Positions 33,390 through 45,900 of a DNA stretch of 64,000 nucleotides are shown here, piece by piece (position 1 is the stretch's first letter; each line of letters starts with the position of its first letter). The position numbers and the translations under genes were made by a program. The notes beneath the pieces are model-generated. The model worked only from the letters and a program-made list of their open reading frames with translations. It searched no databases and had not been told where the DNA came from. The stretch spans positions 124,001 through 188,000 of the forward strand of contig PYSS01000013.1 of the NCBI GenBank assembly GCA_003049465.1, given 5' to 3'. This DNA comes from Magnaporthiopsis rhizophila (lineage: Eukaryota > Ascomycota > Sordariomycetes > Magnaporthales > Magnaporthaceae).

Positions 33390-34188
33390 GACCCCAGGTA
33401 ACTACCCAGAACCCTTGAGACGCGCAATAGAACCGAGCACATGGAGCCTAGAGGGGAGTAGTAGCCATTTCGCCTTCGCTTGGCGTGGGTATAAAACGAG
33501 ATTGGGTATTCGATACTGTCGTTTTCTGTCGAAAAGGGACTTTGATCTGAGCCTGATGATACGAAATGCGACCAAAGGATGATGCCACGGCGCAGGTCGG
33601 GACGGCTGCCGGGTGATGGGGAGTAGCGGAGGTGGGTTGGGGAGAGGAGATCCTGGGGAAGAACTTGGAGGCCCGTGGAAATCAGAATGCGGAATGGAGA
33701 CCGGGAAGAAGTGAGGCTCTGCTGAAAGAGGAAGGAACTGGAGGTTGGTAGGCAGACAAATCAGGCAGCGTTTGCATGCGTTGGACCGGACGCACCTTCT
33801 CTGTCCAAAAAAAAAAAAAAAAAAAAAAAAGGTAACCGCAGCGACACCAGTGGATCCAAAGGAATTAATGACTGGAATTTAGAGACACTTCAGGCTCGGA
33901 AACACGCCTTTGTTGGGAAATAGGAATAGGATATACGGCATAATGCCCGGGTGGGAGCATAAACTAGAAGGTGCCTACCTATCCGTCTGATAAAGCGGTG
34001 CACTCGGGTAGGTACATGAAAGCGGCGAATAGGACGATGGCCGCCGATGGGGAAGAATAATGGCAAGAACAAGGCAATTTGCCCGAAGTCGGTTGTAGGA
34101 AGAGGATATGGAAAAGAATATGCAACATGGCAGAACGCTGTGGCAAACGCACCATAAGCCACAAACAAAAATCAGCCCAACCTCCACT
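33390..34188. other. Promoter of zinc-knuckle gene and IST1 3' region
   Basis: Lies between two minus-strand genes. Purine-rich on the plus strand around 33600-33760, then a poly-A tract, then the IST1 3' side. No gene seen. Confidence 0.45.
33807..33830. repeat. 24-bp poly-A tract
   Basis: Uninterrupted A run about 420 bp upstream of the zinc-knuckle gene start (T run in its sense). Homopolymer with uncertain exact length. Confidence 0.95.
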
Positions 34189-35290
34189 TCACCTCTTCAA
34201 GGCCGCAAACCTCTTGGCGATCTCGTCCAGCTCCGGCAGTCCATCGCCGCTAGGTTTGCTACCTGCCGCGGCGGGCTTCTTGGCAAGCCCCGCGTCCACC
34301 ATCTTCTGGCTCGGTTTCAGCTCCATGCTGTTGAGCGTTACTCTTGGGTGTATGTTGTCGGTCGAGGGGCTGGGCGGGTTGACCCGGAGCGGGCTGCCGG
34401 GGCCTATCGTCTTTGGCGGCGTCGCCCTGCTCAGTCCCGCCTCTACGTCGTCTGCCGCATTCTCCTTCTGCTGGCGCCCTCCGCCGCCGCCACCACCACC
34501 ACCATCTCCGCCTTGGCCGTCGTCGTCGCCGTTTTCGTCCTTGCCGCCGCTGTCAACGAGGCCATCGATCTCAGCATCCACAAGATTCGGCGGCTCGCCC
34601 GGCTCCTTCCTCGGCGGCCAGTTGACGCCGTACGCGCGCGCAATCTCCTCTAAGTAGCCGTTGACGAGCTCCTCGCGCGGCGGGGTGACGGCCAGCTTGC
34701 GCACGACCTTGTCGGACACCTTTCCGTCGGCGTTGGTCGTGGCCGCCAGCACAAAGTCCTTGCCGAACCGCTCGCCCAGCAGCGCGCGCACGGCGTGCAG
34801 CTCCTTGACCTCGGTCTTGGGCGCGGCGTACACGATGCTCTTGGCCGCCTCCTCCAGGCCCGGGTCGCACGTCGGGCTGTCGAGCAGGCCGGCGCGCGCG
34901 AGGAGCAGCTCGCAGTAGAGCTCCAGCATCTCGTGCACCTCGGTCGTGATGTCGGACCGGATGATGTTCTCGACCCGGATGCGCGCCGACTCGACTTTTC
35001 CGGCTTCGAGCAGCTGCGCCATCAGCCGCCGCTGCGCCTTGGACGTGGCCTCGTCGCGCTGTTGGATCATGCGCAGCCTCGCGATGGACAGCTTCAGCTG
35101 CACCTTGATCTTGGTCTATAAATGGGGTGTGGCTTGCTAGATTAGCCCCGGGAGACAGCAAGCTATAGAGCATTTGCGCGTCGGCTGTTCGGTGAAACGA
35201 AGACGCGGTGCACTGCGACCTTCGCCGAGGTCCCCCTAGCATGTTATGGCGTGAGGGGTCGCTTACCACTATGGATACTTGGGGAGGCAT
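34189..35290 (-). CDS. IST1: IST1-like ESCRT-III regulator
   Basis: Regulator of Vps4 in the multivesicular-body pathway, acting at the endosome membrane. Model: complement(join(34189..35115, 35267..35290)), 316 residues. The first exon encodes only eight residues (MPPQVSIV); it is supported by a GTG|GTAAGC donor, a TTTATAG|ACC acceptor and resulting continuity into TKIKVQLKLSIARLRM. The Ist1 domain spans about residues 9-170, with the QQRDEATSKAQRR, VRNI-type (VENIIRSD), ELYCELLLAR and EAAKSIVYAAP segments typical of the family. The remaining half is Pro/Gly-rich, with an acidic DENGDDDGQG patch and a glycine run. The C-terminus LDEIAKRFAALKR matches a MIM1 motif, the element that binds the Vps4 MIT domain. 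That motif strongly supports function. Confidence 0.93.
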
Positions 35291-36121
35291 GGCGAATATT
35301 GCGCTGAAATGGGAAGAGCAAGCACAGGTGGTGACTTCTCGCAAGTACACGCGCCTTGCGGTCGAAGATGGGTTCCCGGATCGCCAAAGGGGCAGTGCCT
35401 CGGAACAAACGATGGATATCGATGCAAACAAAGAACCCCGTCGGAGCTGCCTGCCTGGTCAATATGCGATGACGTTGGCTGGGCCCACTGCGGGGTTTAT
35501 AATTGATGTCTGCTGCCTGCGGCTGCTGACAGGGATCAGTGACACGCCCAACGTCGTACATAGTGATTCAACCTCAGGACGCAGAGCCTCAAGCGCAGAC
35601 CTGCATCTTAAGCGCCAACGTCAAGTGGCATCTTGTTCTTCTGTGTATCTTGTGATTCGACAAAAATAAGTCCAAATGGCTGTCGTTCTTTCAAGCCCGC
35701 TTATATCTAGCCAACGAGGTGGAATTGATTCCCGGTCATCCCTGGTTGGTGAAAAGAAACTGGCTAAGCCGGGCCGATTCTCAAACACCCCTAGTTCCCG
35801 AAAGGAAACTAGATAGGACGGGTACACAAGAAGACTCGGAAAAAAAAGAGAAAAAAAATCAATGCCGCAAGTAAGCCAGAAGAAAAGCGTCCCACCCAAT
35901 ATTGAACGCCTTGCCAGCGGGTATTGTGGCTCCGAAGCAGCTAATCCAAAGAAACCCCGAGCGAGAAGAAAGAAAGTGAAACGGCGCCGAAGAACAACCC
36001 AAATTCCCACACAGCTGGACATTGTCGTATCAAAACTGTAGAAACACGAATTAACACGTCGGTCACCAAATCCGAGGGGGGTTGATATGATGGCAACCAG
36101 ACTCGAAAGCGAGCTTCACTG
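35291..36121. other. IST1 promoter and SPT3 3' region
   Basis: Tandem minus-strand spacing. Some A-rich patches near 35840-35860; small ORFs without domain; no gene supported. Confidence 0.45.
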
Positions 36122-37358
36122 TCATACCAGTTTCAAGCCCGTGTGCTGAGCCAGACGCGTGCCGTTGAGCATGGCGCGAGACTTCTTGGGACGGGCCTGC
36201 ATGCGCCGGAAAGCCTCCTGCACGTGGCGGGCCTCGACCGGTGTGCGGCCCTCGCTGGGCGGATCGAAGAGGCCGGTGTACAGCTTGCGCTTCTTGTTGC
36301 CGGCCTTCTCGCCGACGCCGGTGCGCTCCTTCCACATGTCCTCCTGCTCCTTGAGCTTGAGCGCCTCTTCCGTGAGCATCTGCACCATCTCAAAGGTGAG
36401 GAAGCCGAGAATGTCGATGATGTCGTCCGACGGCCGGCCGTCCGTCACGACGCTGAAGCCGGCCCACTCGCGGAACCGCTTGCCCTTGCGGTACGTGAAG
36501 GAGGCCTGTCGGTACTCGGACCACGTCACGTACTCCTCCTTGGTCATCACCTTTGTGCGCTCGTCGGCCTTGCGGAGCCGCTGCAGCGTGATGTGGTTCA
36601 TCTCCTCCTCCTCCTCGTCATCCTCGTCGTCGCGCTCGGGCACCTCTTGGCTGTAAAAGGACGACGGCTCCCAGGGCAGGCCCACCTTGGCCTTCTTGTT
36701 CTTCTTGGCCGTGTCGTCGACGGGGCCCGGTCCCACCACTCCGCCGACCGGGTCCTCGCCAGCTCCGATGTCGGCGTCGGCACCCTTGTCGTCCGAGTCC
36801 TTGACGTTCTTGCGCACATCCTTCCAGGACAAGAAGGTCCGCAGCCGGGACACCTTGGCCGCGTCGTCCCTGATCTGGAAGATGAGGTCGTTGATGGTGA
36901 TGGAGCGCGATCCCCGACGAGCAGCAAGCTCAGTGCAGTTCCGCAGCTAAGCGGCATGGTCAGCTTGGGGGGGTGACTTTGTCCGCTGGCTAGCCTCACG
37001 CAAAAAGTCGACTCACAATTTCTATAACCTGCTGGCGGACAATTTCTTCAATGATACCCGTAGTCTCGACTGAAGGTTCACCTGTCTCGCCAGAGACATA
37101 CATCATCTGTTGGATGAAATCAAAGGGTAAGCGATCCTGGAAGCACGACGGAGACTTTCTCGCAGTGGGCTTGACGGTATCGTAACGGCCGTTGCTGGCG
37201 AAGGACACGGACTGCCGGGGAAGCCGTCGGCACTCGCCGGTTGCGGCCTGTCGAGCGGGGAGGACGGCAGCTCCGCCGCCATAGGCGGTAAAACATATGT
37301 TCCTCTTCATGGCGGCGACGACTTGTGCATGCCTGCTTTCCTGATGCTTGAGATCCAT
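36122..37358 (-). CDS. SPT3: SAGA subunit Spt3 (TBP regulator)
   Basis: Histone-fold subunit of the SAGA coactivator that controls TBP delivery. Model: complement(join(36122..36946, 37017..37358)), 388 residues if the ATG at 37358 is used. The conserved protein begins at FIQQMMYVSGETGEPSVETT (about residue 83) and continues through IIEEIVRQQVIEI, joined across the intron to LRNCTELAARRGSRS. Then come ITINDLIFQIRDD, VSRLRTFLSWKDVRKN (spacer to the second histone fold), an acidic run, LRKADERTKVMTKEEYV, and the C-terminal fold DIIDILGFLTFEMVQMLTEEAL. The first 80 residues are unlike known Spt3 N-termini, so the true start is doubtful. A CAG acceptor just before DRLPFDFIQQ would fit an upstream short exon that I could not place. 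Identity as Spt3 is firm. Confidence 0.9.
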
Positions 37359-38166
37359 GACTGCCGGTTGATGGCATTCAAGTGCGCTTGCTTGCTTGGC
37401 CAGTGCCGTTTTGTCGGAAGGAAGCTTTTCTCTACGAGTATGTAGAGCAAGCCATCCTCAATAGGAACAATGATATCGGGAAGAAATGAAAGTGAGAGCG
37501 AGGCTGATCATGATGATTGCGATAGCCAAGGTCCAAGACTTGCGTGCAGCCCACCCGATGGGCCTTTGAAAAATTGGTGATAGGTATACCCGTAAGGAGC
37601 GGCCATGTCATCCGGGATGCCGGTGGTGGCTCACCTGCTGGATCTCCTGCCGATATTTGTATTGCTTGCCATCTTTATCGGCCATCCTGGGTACTCTCAC
37701 AAGCCGGGCGGTCTATGGGCACAGAGTCGACAGTAGGGAAAATACCGAAAATTGATGGCGGAGAAATATATACGGAAAGCGCTGGCGGCAGGAGGTAAAG
37801 TATAGTATTAATCAATATGCTCAAGCAATGAATGACGGTGGGGAGCCGTAGGATGCGATGCGTGCAAGTTTAAAGACCAAATGATGAACATGTCGGTCGG
37901 ATTGGAGCCAGCAAGGACGAGAAGTTCCATGCGAGATTCTTTGGGCCCGCGCAACGGAGAAGTAACCTGGTCCGTGCGCGTACCGAATTGCGCGGGTCAG
38001 AGGCACACAGCCAATCGAAGCCGCCTGTGGAGAATCCATTGTCATGGTAAAAAGGGGCTGTGAAACACCCCTATTAGGCTTTCGATTGCTAGGCTAATCG
38101 GGGATAAAGCAGAGAAACAACCTCGATAAAACTTCCCATCCTCCACAGCTCTGTCTGCAATGACGT
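37359..38166. other. Spacer upstream of SPT3
   Basis: Holds the SPT3 promoter, possibly a missing SPT3 first exon, and the 3' side of the methyltransferase gene. No independent gene supported. Confidence 0.4.
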
Positions 38167-39359
38167 TTAGAGGCCCTCCCAAAGCCTGAAGCCGGAGCCC
38201 TTCCAGCCCCACGAGATCACGTAGTGGCCCGCGAGCAAGTTCCACTCCTCGACCTCGTCCAGGCCTTCGAGCGAGTCGACCCTCTCTTTTTCGGATTCTG
38301 ACACCCAGTTGGCCCAGACGTTGTCTACCGTCAGGTGCCTCGCATGCTCCAAGCCCAGGGCCTTCAGCCGCGCCTCCTGGTCCGCTGGTAGCCTATAGTC
38401 CTCGAGGGTGGGCATGGTGATGCCCCTCGCCGCCAGGTTCGAGACCATGGTCTTGCCGAACGGGTCATCCGGCTTGGTCGGCTCGTAGATGAGGACGCCG
38501 AGGTTGGGGATCCTGTCAGCGAACCATCTGGTCACGTCCCCGGCCTCGGACGTCTCGAGGTAGCAGAGGCAGCACTCGGACACCAGCAGGGTCGGGATGT
38601 CCGTCCTCAGGCCCGCCAGCGACGATTTCTCGGGCTGCCGAGCGAGCTGCCGCAGGTCGAGTCCATGGAACCGCAGCAGCGACTTGCCGTCTGGGGTCTG
38701 ACAGCACCACGACGATCCGTCGTCCTCGACCGTCGGAGCTGAGAGCAGGCTCCTCAATGCAGGAGCCCTGATTGTATTCAGCTTCTTTGTGCAGATCAGT
38801 GGGAAGTCAATTTCATGGTAGACGATGCCCGAGACGCCGGGCCGGCCGAGAAGCCGAAGACTCCTCGTGTCGGTGCCGGCGCCGAGCGAGACAATCTGCC
38901 TCTCGTACGGCTGCTCGTCGGCGGCCTCAGAGCCAGCGACGAAGCGGTCGATGAGGTTGTCGAGACCCGAGGTGCGAGTATAAGTTCCTGCGTAACCGCA
39001 GATGGAGTCAGGAAGCCAGCTTCTAGACAAAGGTGCCTGTCTATATCTATCCGTCAAGTCCCAATGAATGCGTGCACGGATCCAAACGGACCTCTGTTGA
39101 TGATTGGCAGACGACGAGTCGAGGAGCCTGGGCCGGCCTGCTGGACGAAATACTGGGCGAACGGGTCCTGCAGATAGCCCAGCTCCACGGCGCTCAGGCG
39201 TGAGACGGCGGCGTCGGTGTCTGTGCCCTGAATCGTGGCGTCGCGGCCAGCACCGCGCGCTGCTGACGCTGACGGGCCGCCACCCCCACCACGCCGCTGG
39301 GCGCGGCCACGAGCACCGCCCCTCAACGACAAGAGGTTCGGGATCGAGGAGGCCGACAT
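38167..39359 (-). CDS. PPM1: Leucine carboxyl methyltransferase (PP2A methyltransferase)
   Basis: SAM-dependent enzyme that methylates the C-terminal leucine of the PP2A catalytic subunit and promotes holoenzyme assembly. Model: complement(join(38167..38987, 39092..39359)), 362 residues. The junction splits a glycine codon and restores INRGTYTRTSGLDNLIDRF, which is conserved in the family. Other landmarks: GTDTDAAVSRLSAVELGYLQDPFA with its early binding segment, SLGAGTDTRSLRL (SAM motif I), YHEIDFPLI, LVSECCLCYLE, and YEPTKPDDPFGKTMVSNL. The C-terminus ends in EWNLLAGHYVISWGWK. The first 35 residues are Gly/Ala/Arg-rich and not conserved. Donor is GTCCGT, less typical but in frame. A Ppm2-type tRNA-modifying relative is unlikely because the kelch half is missing. 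Confidence 0.93.
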
Positions 39360-40581
39360 TGGGATCCAGGTATTCTGGACTGGGTGCCGTGGTCTCGATA
39401 GTATTATAGTGGAGGAGATGAGGTGTAGTATAGGTAAAGATGCACAGGACCAAAGACACCAAAGCGGTTGAGCGTGGGATTTGCACCGTGTGGGTGGAGC
39501 CGACTGCAGTGATGCATTGTGGTCGCTGCGTTTGCCTTGGACTGCCAATTCCCAGCAGTTTGTCCCCCCGACATGGGCCCTGAGGCTGAGACCCGCCGCC
39601 ACCACGGTTCATGTTGCCTTTCAACGAATGGTGTGTTCCAGCCGGGCCGTGTTGCAACAAACACATGGACGTTTCACGCAGGCGAACGAAAATATCTACC
39701 GCAGAAAGATCGATATTTCTGGAAATTCCCATGGACAACTGTACTATTCCAATTGCACAGTCGAGGCGCATTGACGAAGAGTAAATAAACCGCTTCACCC
39801 TCCGAGCACGATCGGATGCCCAAGTGGCAACGTCACCAAAGGATCACCCCAACCTCGATTGGCACTACACAAAATAACATAAGCTGCCAGGGCCCGATGC
39901 TTCCTCCACACCAAGCCGGATACATGGGCCTTCTCTCGGCGATGGAAGCCTGCGTGTAATTCAATAACGGCGGGCGCTGCTGTTGGTCAAAGAAAAGTCC
40001 AGTCTTGACTGGTTGGTCTTTTGCGGCGCGCGGGCTGGGCTGAGTCCGCTGGGGAAAGCTGCGGTTTTGGGGCCGAGGCAGGGATGGATGGCCCGTCTGT
40101 GGGGGCTGAGCCGCGCGGCGGTCCAGGTCGGTTGGTTCGGCTGCGGCAACACAAGAATTCGTGACATGGATTGACGCAACGCAAATCGCAGCACACCTGC
40201 AAGGGGGTAACCGTAGGTGTCCATCGTGACGAAGTGCTAATTATAAAATCAATCATAAAGAGCCAGGCCTTCCCTACACTACTACGCACGGCTCCCGTCT
40301 CACCTCACCCCTCCCTCCCTACTTGTGTCTTTTTGCCTCATTGACAACCAACACAGCCTTTTTTTTCACGAGGCCCGTCAGCTTTGTTTCTTTCCATTTT
40401 CCTGTTCTTTTGTTAAACCCCGTTCTTCATTTTTCTTGTAATTCTTCCATCATTTACGGCTAGCTGGATCCAGCCTGGCCGGTACGAGCCTGCAGCTTTC
40501 ATCATCGTCTTTTTTTGATTCTCATCAAACCGGATTACGGGAACGAGAAAGCCAATTGACCGAACCCCTCACCGCGAAACC
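39360..40581. other. Divergent promoter region
   Basis: Between PPM1 (minus) and the membrane-protein gene (plus). From about 40280 the plus strand is C/T-rich, consistent with a long leader. No gene seen. Confidence 0.5.
40242..40248 (+). promoter_or_regulatory. Candidate TATA box
   Basis: TATAAAA lies about 335 bp upstream of the ATG at 40582 and just ahead of the pyrimidine-rich leader. Position is plausible given long fungal 5' UTRs; no transcript data. Confidence 0.3.
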
Positions 40582-41817
40582 ATGCATGGCCTCGTGGCTG
40601 CCGTGGGCCTCGAGCTCACCAAAAGAGCCGCGGACGGCGGCGTGGCGGGCAACGTGTCGGGCTTCTGGATCTTCCTGATCGCTCTTCTGAACGTCGCCAT
40701 CTTCGTGCCGCTGTCGGTCTTTGTAAGCAACTACCTATCTCTCTCTCTCTCTCTCCCTCAACCAAGCAGATGACGGCTGCTGACGGCAAACGCAACGCAT
40801 CGACAGGTCCTGTACACGTTCGGCGGTGTCCTCCCGACGCTGGCCATGATCGAGGACCCGCACGCGAGCTCAAGATACGTCGAACTCTCCCCCTCGCTCG
40901 ACGACGACGAAGAAGACGACGAACACGCTGAGTTCGAGAACGCCGGCGGCCGCAACAACAAACCACGCACCAACGGGGCCCAGGAATCCCCTTCGTCCAC
41001 CCCCGATGAAGGCGTCGTGATCACGTCGAGCGTGCGCGCCACGCTGCGTCAGCTGTACCGGCTGGGCGGCTGGCGCGCCTTGTTCCGGGGTCTGTTCTGC
41101 GCCTGGGTCGTGTCGGTCGCCACGGCCATGGTGGGCGCACTGGTCAGCACCGTGCCCTTCGTCCCTTTCCTCGTCGGCACCTTGGTCGCCAACCTGGCGC
41201 TTGTGCAGCTGCACACGGCCTGGGTGCACATCGTCGTGTCTACGCGGCCCGTCTCGCTCGCCTTCTGGCGCCGCATGCCCGCCTTCCGCCGCACCTTTGA
41301 CGCCACAAAGTACGTCGTGCTGGTGCAGTGGCTCGCCACCACCCTGACGCAGTACCTGCCCTTTGGCGTCGCCTGGCTCGTCGGCGTGCCCCAGGCCGCC
41401 CTGAACCTGTACAACCCCAACCCGACCGACGACGACTCGGAGCCCAACGGCGGCGGTCAGCTGCAGCCCATCTCGGCCTGGAAGCACGTCGCCATCCTGG
41501 CCACCGTCATCGTCTGCATCCTCTTCATCCAGGTCCCCGCCGCCGTCGCGCTCGTGCGCGTCCAGGCCAGCATCCTGCCGCCCGAGGAGGACACGGTCGT
41601 GCCGTTCGACCGCTCCTTTGGCGGCACCGTCGAGCCCGCCGTCATCAACGGCAGCGCCTCCGTCTCCATCCCCAACGCCCTGCGCACCTTTTCGCGCGAC
41701 AGCTGGGTCCGGCTCTACAAGCTCATGGCCAAGGTCATCGCCCTGACTTTTGCCCTCTTCATGCTGATCGCCGCCATTATCGTGCCCCAGACGGTGCTCA
41801 TCTCTCGCAGCCGTTGA
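40582..41817 (+). CDS. Uncharacterised multi-pass membrane protein
   Basis: Model: join(40582..40722, 40807..41817), 383 residues. The N-terminus has a hydrophobic segment (FWIFLIALLNVAIFVPLSVF) that the intron separates from VLYTFGGVLPTLAMIEDP. A very acidic loop with DDDEEDDE follows, then four or more transmembrane helices (around FCAWVVSVATAMVGALV, FLVGTLVANLALVQLH, VAILATVIVCILFIQV, and a C-terminal VIALTFALFMLIAAIIV). Similar fungal proteins are labelled ubiquitin carrier protein in some databases, a name not supported by any ubiquitin-related motif here. Function is unknown. The conserved order of MHGLVA at the start, LAMIEDP, and the repeated R-x-FRGL/FRRTFDATKY segments suggests an old, conserved ascomycete family. 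Confidence 0.88.
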
Positions 41818-42971
41818 GAACGAAAAACAAACCAAACCATTCCTTCCCATGCACGAAAACAGGGGCATGCCGATACGTCGGGCGTATCCATCCGTCCTCT
41901 TGTTTCGCATGCCTGCTGGGTACATAGGTATCTAGGTAGCTGCTACCTGTAAACTGACGCTGTTGGGCATTGGGTTCGCAAATATTTTGACTTGTTGAGA
42001 GAGACAGAGAGCTACGGTTGTTTGTTTCGTCGTTCTTCTTTTTTGGTTTCGTGAGCAACTGGGCGGCGTTGAGGTTTTTGTGGGCTCCGGTAGCAGACAG
42101 GGATACATAAGACGGGAGAAGCGGGAGTGGGCGAGTGGTTACCGGTCGATTGGGTATTTACCGGACTCGTCCGAACATCTGCCAAAGAATATAGAAATAA
42201 ACAGCAACATTGTCTCGTCCCGTCTATCGTGACTGGCAAAGACAGTCAAGGGTGTATACATGTTCGAGAAAGCAAGTGTGTGTATATGCGGATGGTCGAG
42301 TTCAGGCATCTAGCTGCCTCTGGATTTGTGCCTTCAAGGCATATATCTACCTCGGTTGCTGTCTTGCCTTCCCAGCCCGCAGAAGAAGAAAAAAATCCCA
42401 CATTTGCGCCACCCACACAACCAAAAGAGAAAAAAAAAAAAAAAGGCATCACCGCATGACAAAGGCACTTGCCTCTATCCCTTTATACGCCTATTTCCTA
42501 TGACATTGGGATGGTATGCTGATTAGCCAGTAGATGCTGCCGAATGCCAGACACAAGGAAACCAAATCCGTCGTCCTGGAACCCGGTGATGCACGCACGC
42601 ACCGTCGGCCTTATCGTCCGCGTAAATAACAGATGATCCGAAGCTTGTGTCATGAAGAGGTCATACACGAAGGGAAATCAGGTGGATGAAAAAAAAGTGA
42701 GATATCACAAAAGGGTAAAAGGAACAAAGAAAAACAAAACATTTGGCAACCGTATCCATCTCCTCTGCTGCGTCTAGGGGAAGATTGCTGACATGGACTC
42801 TTTCAAACTCTAGGGCTCGTAAACAAACAGGTCTTCTTGATCCTCAAGATGGGCTCCATATATCAACCAAAAGGATAGAGATGCATAATCTTCGTCATCA
42901 TGTTAGTTATGGCGGAGTCGGGCCAGACGGACACCGCCGGAACAGCTTGCCGTCCACGGCTGGGCCTGCAT
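41818..42971. other. Convergent 3' regions
   Basis: Between the membrane-protein gene and the kinesin gene. A-rich patches near 42430 and 42690-42740; a second kinesin exon boundary lies just inside its 3' end. No additional gene. Confidence 0.5.
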
Positions 42972-45900
42972 CTATGACTTGTTGAAAAACCACTACATAA
43001 GAGAAGGATTCTTGGTTAGTTTTTGTTCTGTTTCATTCGCATCGCCGGGGTGCCACAGGGTTGGGCGGGACCAGATCTCCTACGTACACTTGACCTCTTG
43101 TTGTCGCTGGATGTCTGAAGACTATTGATAACGGGGTTGGTCGCCGTGTCGGCGCCGCCGCCGCCGCGCAGAGGCTTGGCAATGCGGCTGCCAGCATTGG
43201 CAAAACTGAAGCCTCCGAGGCCAGTTGGCGAGCCGAGGCCGCGGGTGCTGCCGGCCTTTGCCGCCTCGAGTCGCTCCTTGACCGCGGCCAGCTGGAGCTC
43301 GAACCTGAGAGGAAGAAGAGCAACCGGTTAGCGTACATACGTTACGTGGGATGATTGGCAATGGGGTTGAAATAGGGATAGTCGTACTTGTGGTTCGCCT
43401 GAGCCATCTTCTCCTGGCCGTCCTGGAGAAGGCTCTCAAGACTCTGGATGCGCTCATTGCGGGCAATAAGCTTGCGCTCCGCAATGGCCACCTCCTTCTT
43501 GAGGCTCGAGTTTTGCTCGACCAGCTGGCGCTGCACGTGCGTGAGCTGCTCGAGGTTACGCTCCAGGAACGCCATCTTCTTCTGCTGCGCCCGGTTGTTG
43601 CTGGACCGGAGTACGTTGTTGTACTGCTCGCGGGTCTCGTCGAGCGAGATCTCGAGCTCCACCACGCGTTCGCAGCGGTTCTGCAGGTCGCGCATCAGGC
43701 TCTTCTTCATCACATCAAACTCGGCCATCTGCTGCGCCACCGACTTTCCGTTGACAGCAGGTGCGCTCGCGTTCGCGCCCGCAGTGCCGTTGGCGCCGGC
43801 GGCAGCGGCCACCTTGGACTGGCGCTGGAGATCCTCGATCAAGACCTTCATCCGCTCCGCCTCGGCTCCCTTTTGTGCGATCTCGGCCTTGAGCTGCTCG
43901 ACAAGCTCCGCCTGTGCGCCCTGCCTGTCTTCGAACGCCTTGGCCAGCCGCCCGCGCAGCTCCTCCACGTCGGCCTCGCCCAGGTTGCGCGAAAGGAGAT
44001 CTTCATACTCCTGCTGGAGGGCCTCTAGCCTCGCCTCCAGCTCGACCCTGCGCCGCGCCTCCGATCCGCTAGAGGCGCTGCTGTACAGCGAGAGCTCAGC
44101 CTGCCGAACGATTCCTTGAGTCTCCGTCAGCTTAGACTGCAGCTGCTTAAGCTCGTCCGGAGGGATGGGGTCGCCTGAATTGCTCAGTTCCAGGAGGCCC
44201 TCGAGTTGCTTGATAGCATCCGCAATGGACTTTTCGTTTTCGCTGAAAACGTCAGCACCCAGGTCGAAACCAGCCATCATCTTGGCCATTTTCTCAGCCT
44301 TCTTCTTCTCCTTTTCGTCAAGCACCGCCGTGGTCTCCTTGGCGCTCATCTTGACGTCCAGGAGCTGCTGCTTGAGCTCGTCGAGCTCTGTCGTGAGCTC
44401 AGTGTTGGCTTCCTTTAGCGCATCCATGGTGATCTGGGCCTCCTTTCCTTCGAACGTGAGACGCTCGAACTGCATCTTGAGTTCGTTCGCCTCGCTCAGT
44501 AGCCTCTCATTGTCCTTGCCCAGCTTGCCGTCGTGCTCCTTGAGGATCGTGAGCTCCTCCTTGGCTTCGCGCCACTGCCGTTCGGCTGTCGCCGCAGCCG
44601 ACTCCTTCTCCGCCAGCTGATCTTGCAGTTCATTCTCCCGCCGCAAGAATTCCTCACGCTCGTCTTTTTCGAGCGGAATCGAGGGTGTTGCTGAACGTTC
44701 GGCCACCGGGGTTTCCGCCCTTGTTTCGGGCAGCAGCCTGGAAGGCGTCGAAGGTCGTGGAGGCAGGGCCCCCTTGGCGGACGGAGCACCATCTGACCCC
44801 CTTGGCGGGACCCATTTTTCCCTCGGGACGGTCTCTCCAGAGCGCCAGATGGTAACCTCCCCTTCGAGACTAGCGCAGTAGTTCTCAAATGATGTGATGG
44901 TGGTCTTGGCTTTCCCGAGCTGCATCTTGAGCTCGGCGGGGCTGAGCTCGGCATTGACCTTCGCTTTGTTCTTGATCGACTTGGCGCGCATACCGAATCG
45001 CAGCGTGCTGAGCGTCTCGGCATCGTTGTATGAGCTGGGGGAACAGTTGATGATCAGGGTGGTCCGACTGTTACCACCAAGCGACTCTTGCAGGATACGG
45101 GTGAGCTTCGAGTCTCGGTACGGGATGTACGAGGATTTTCCGTCCGTCAGGTTGTTAATAACCATGCCGAGGGCACTCAGAGACTTATTGATCTTCTTGG
45201 CCTCCTCCAAGGTCTGTCCACTGGCACCGGTCTTGCCGACCTTTTCGCTACCAGCCAGATCGACCAGGAAGAGCTGGCCACTCTTTGCGGAGCCGGTCTC
45301 GACGTTCTTCTGCGTGATGGTGACAACAAATATGGAGTGCGATCGCGAAGACTCCTGGTTCATGTTGGTGGCCGCCACCGTCCTTGCGTTGCCTCCCCGC
45401 CTCATGACTTCGAAAACCTCCTGAACACTGGAGACGTATATCTCCAGGAGACCCTTGACGTAAACACCACGGTTCTTCTCCTCGTGGATGGGGAGGTTGT
45501 CGTTTTGCGGGGCTAGCAGATCGCGGATGCGCTCCATGTAGATCTCCATGTAGCTGACGCGCACGGTATACTCGATGGTGCCGGGGCTGGACATGATACT
45601 AGCGAAGATCTGCTCGACAATGCGCGGGATGACACCACGGTTATCGTCGTCTATGCTGCTGCCCATCATGGTGTAGGACTTGCCGGCACCGGTCTGGCCA
45701 TAGGCAAAGACGGTTCCATTGTAGCCGTTCAGGATATCGTCCACGGTCGGCTTGATGGAGAAATCGAAAATGTCGGACTGCTTGCAGTTCATATCAAAGA
45801 CTCGGTCGAACGTGAAGGTGCCCTGGACCTCCTTGGACTATACACGGGAGCGATTCCATGTCAGCGTCTCGTTCTCTCTCAGCCCCTCCCTCGAGCTGCT

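Noticed and set aside
40870..41925. 351-codon minus-strand frame over the membrane-protein gene
   Set aside because: His/Asp/Gly-rich shadow of the sense transmembrane codons; the sense frame has helices and a valid intron.
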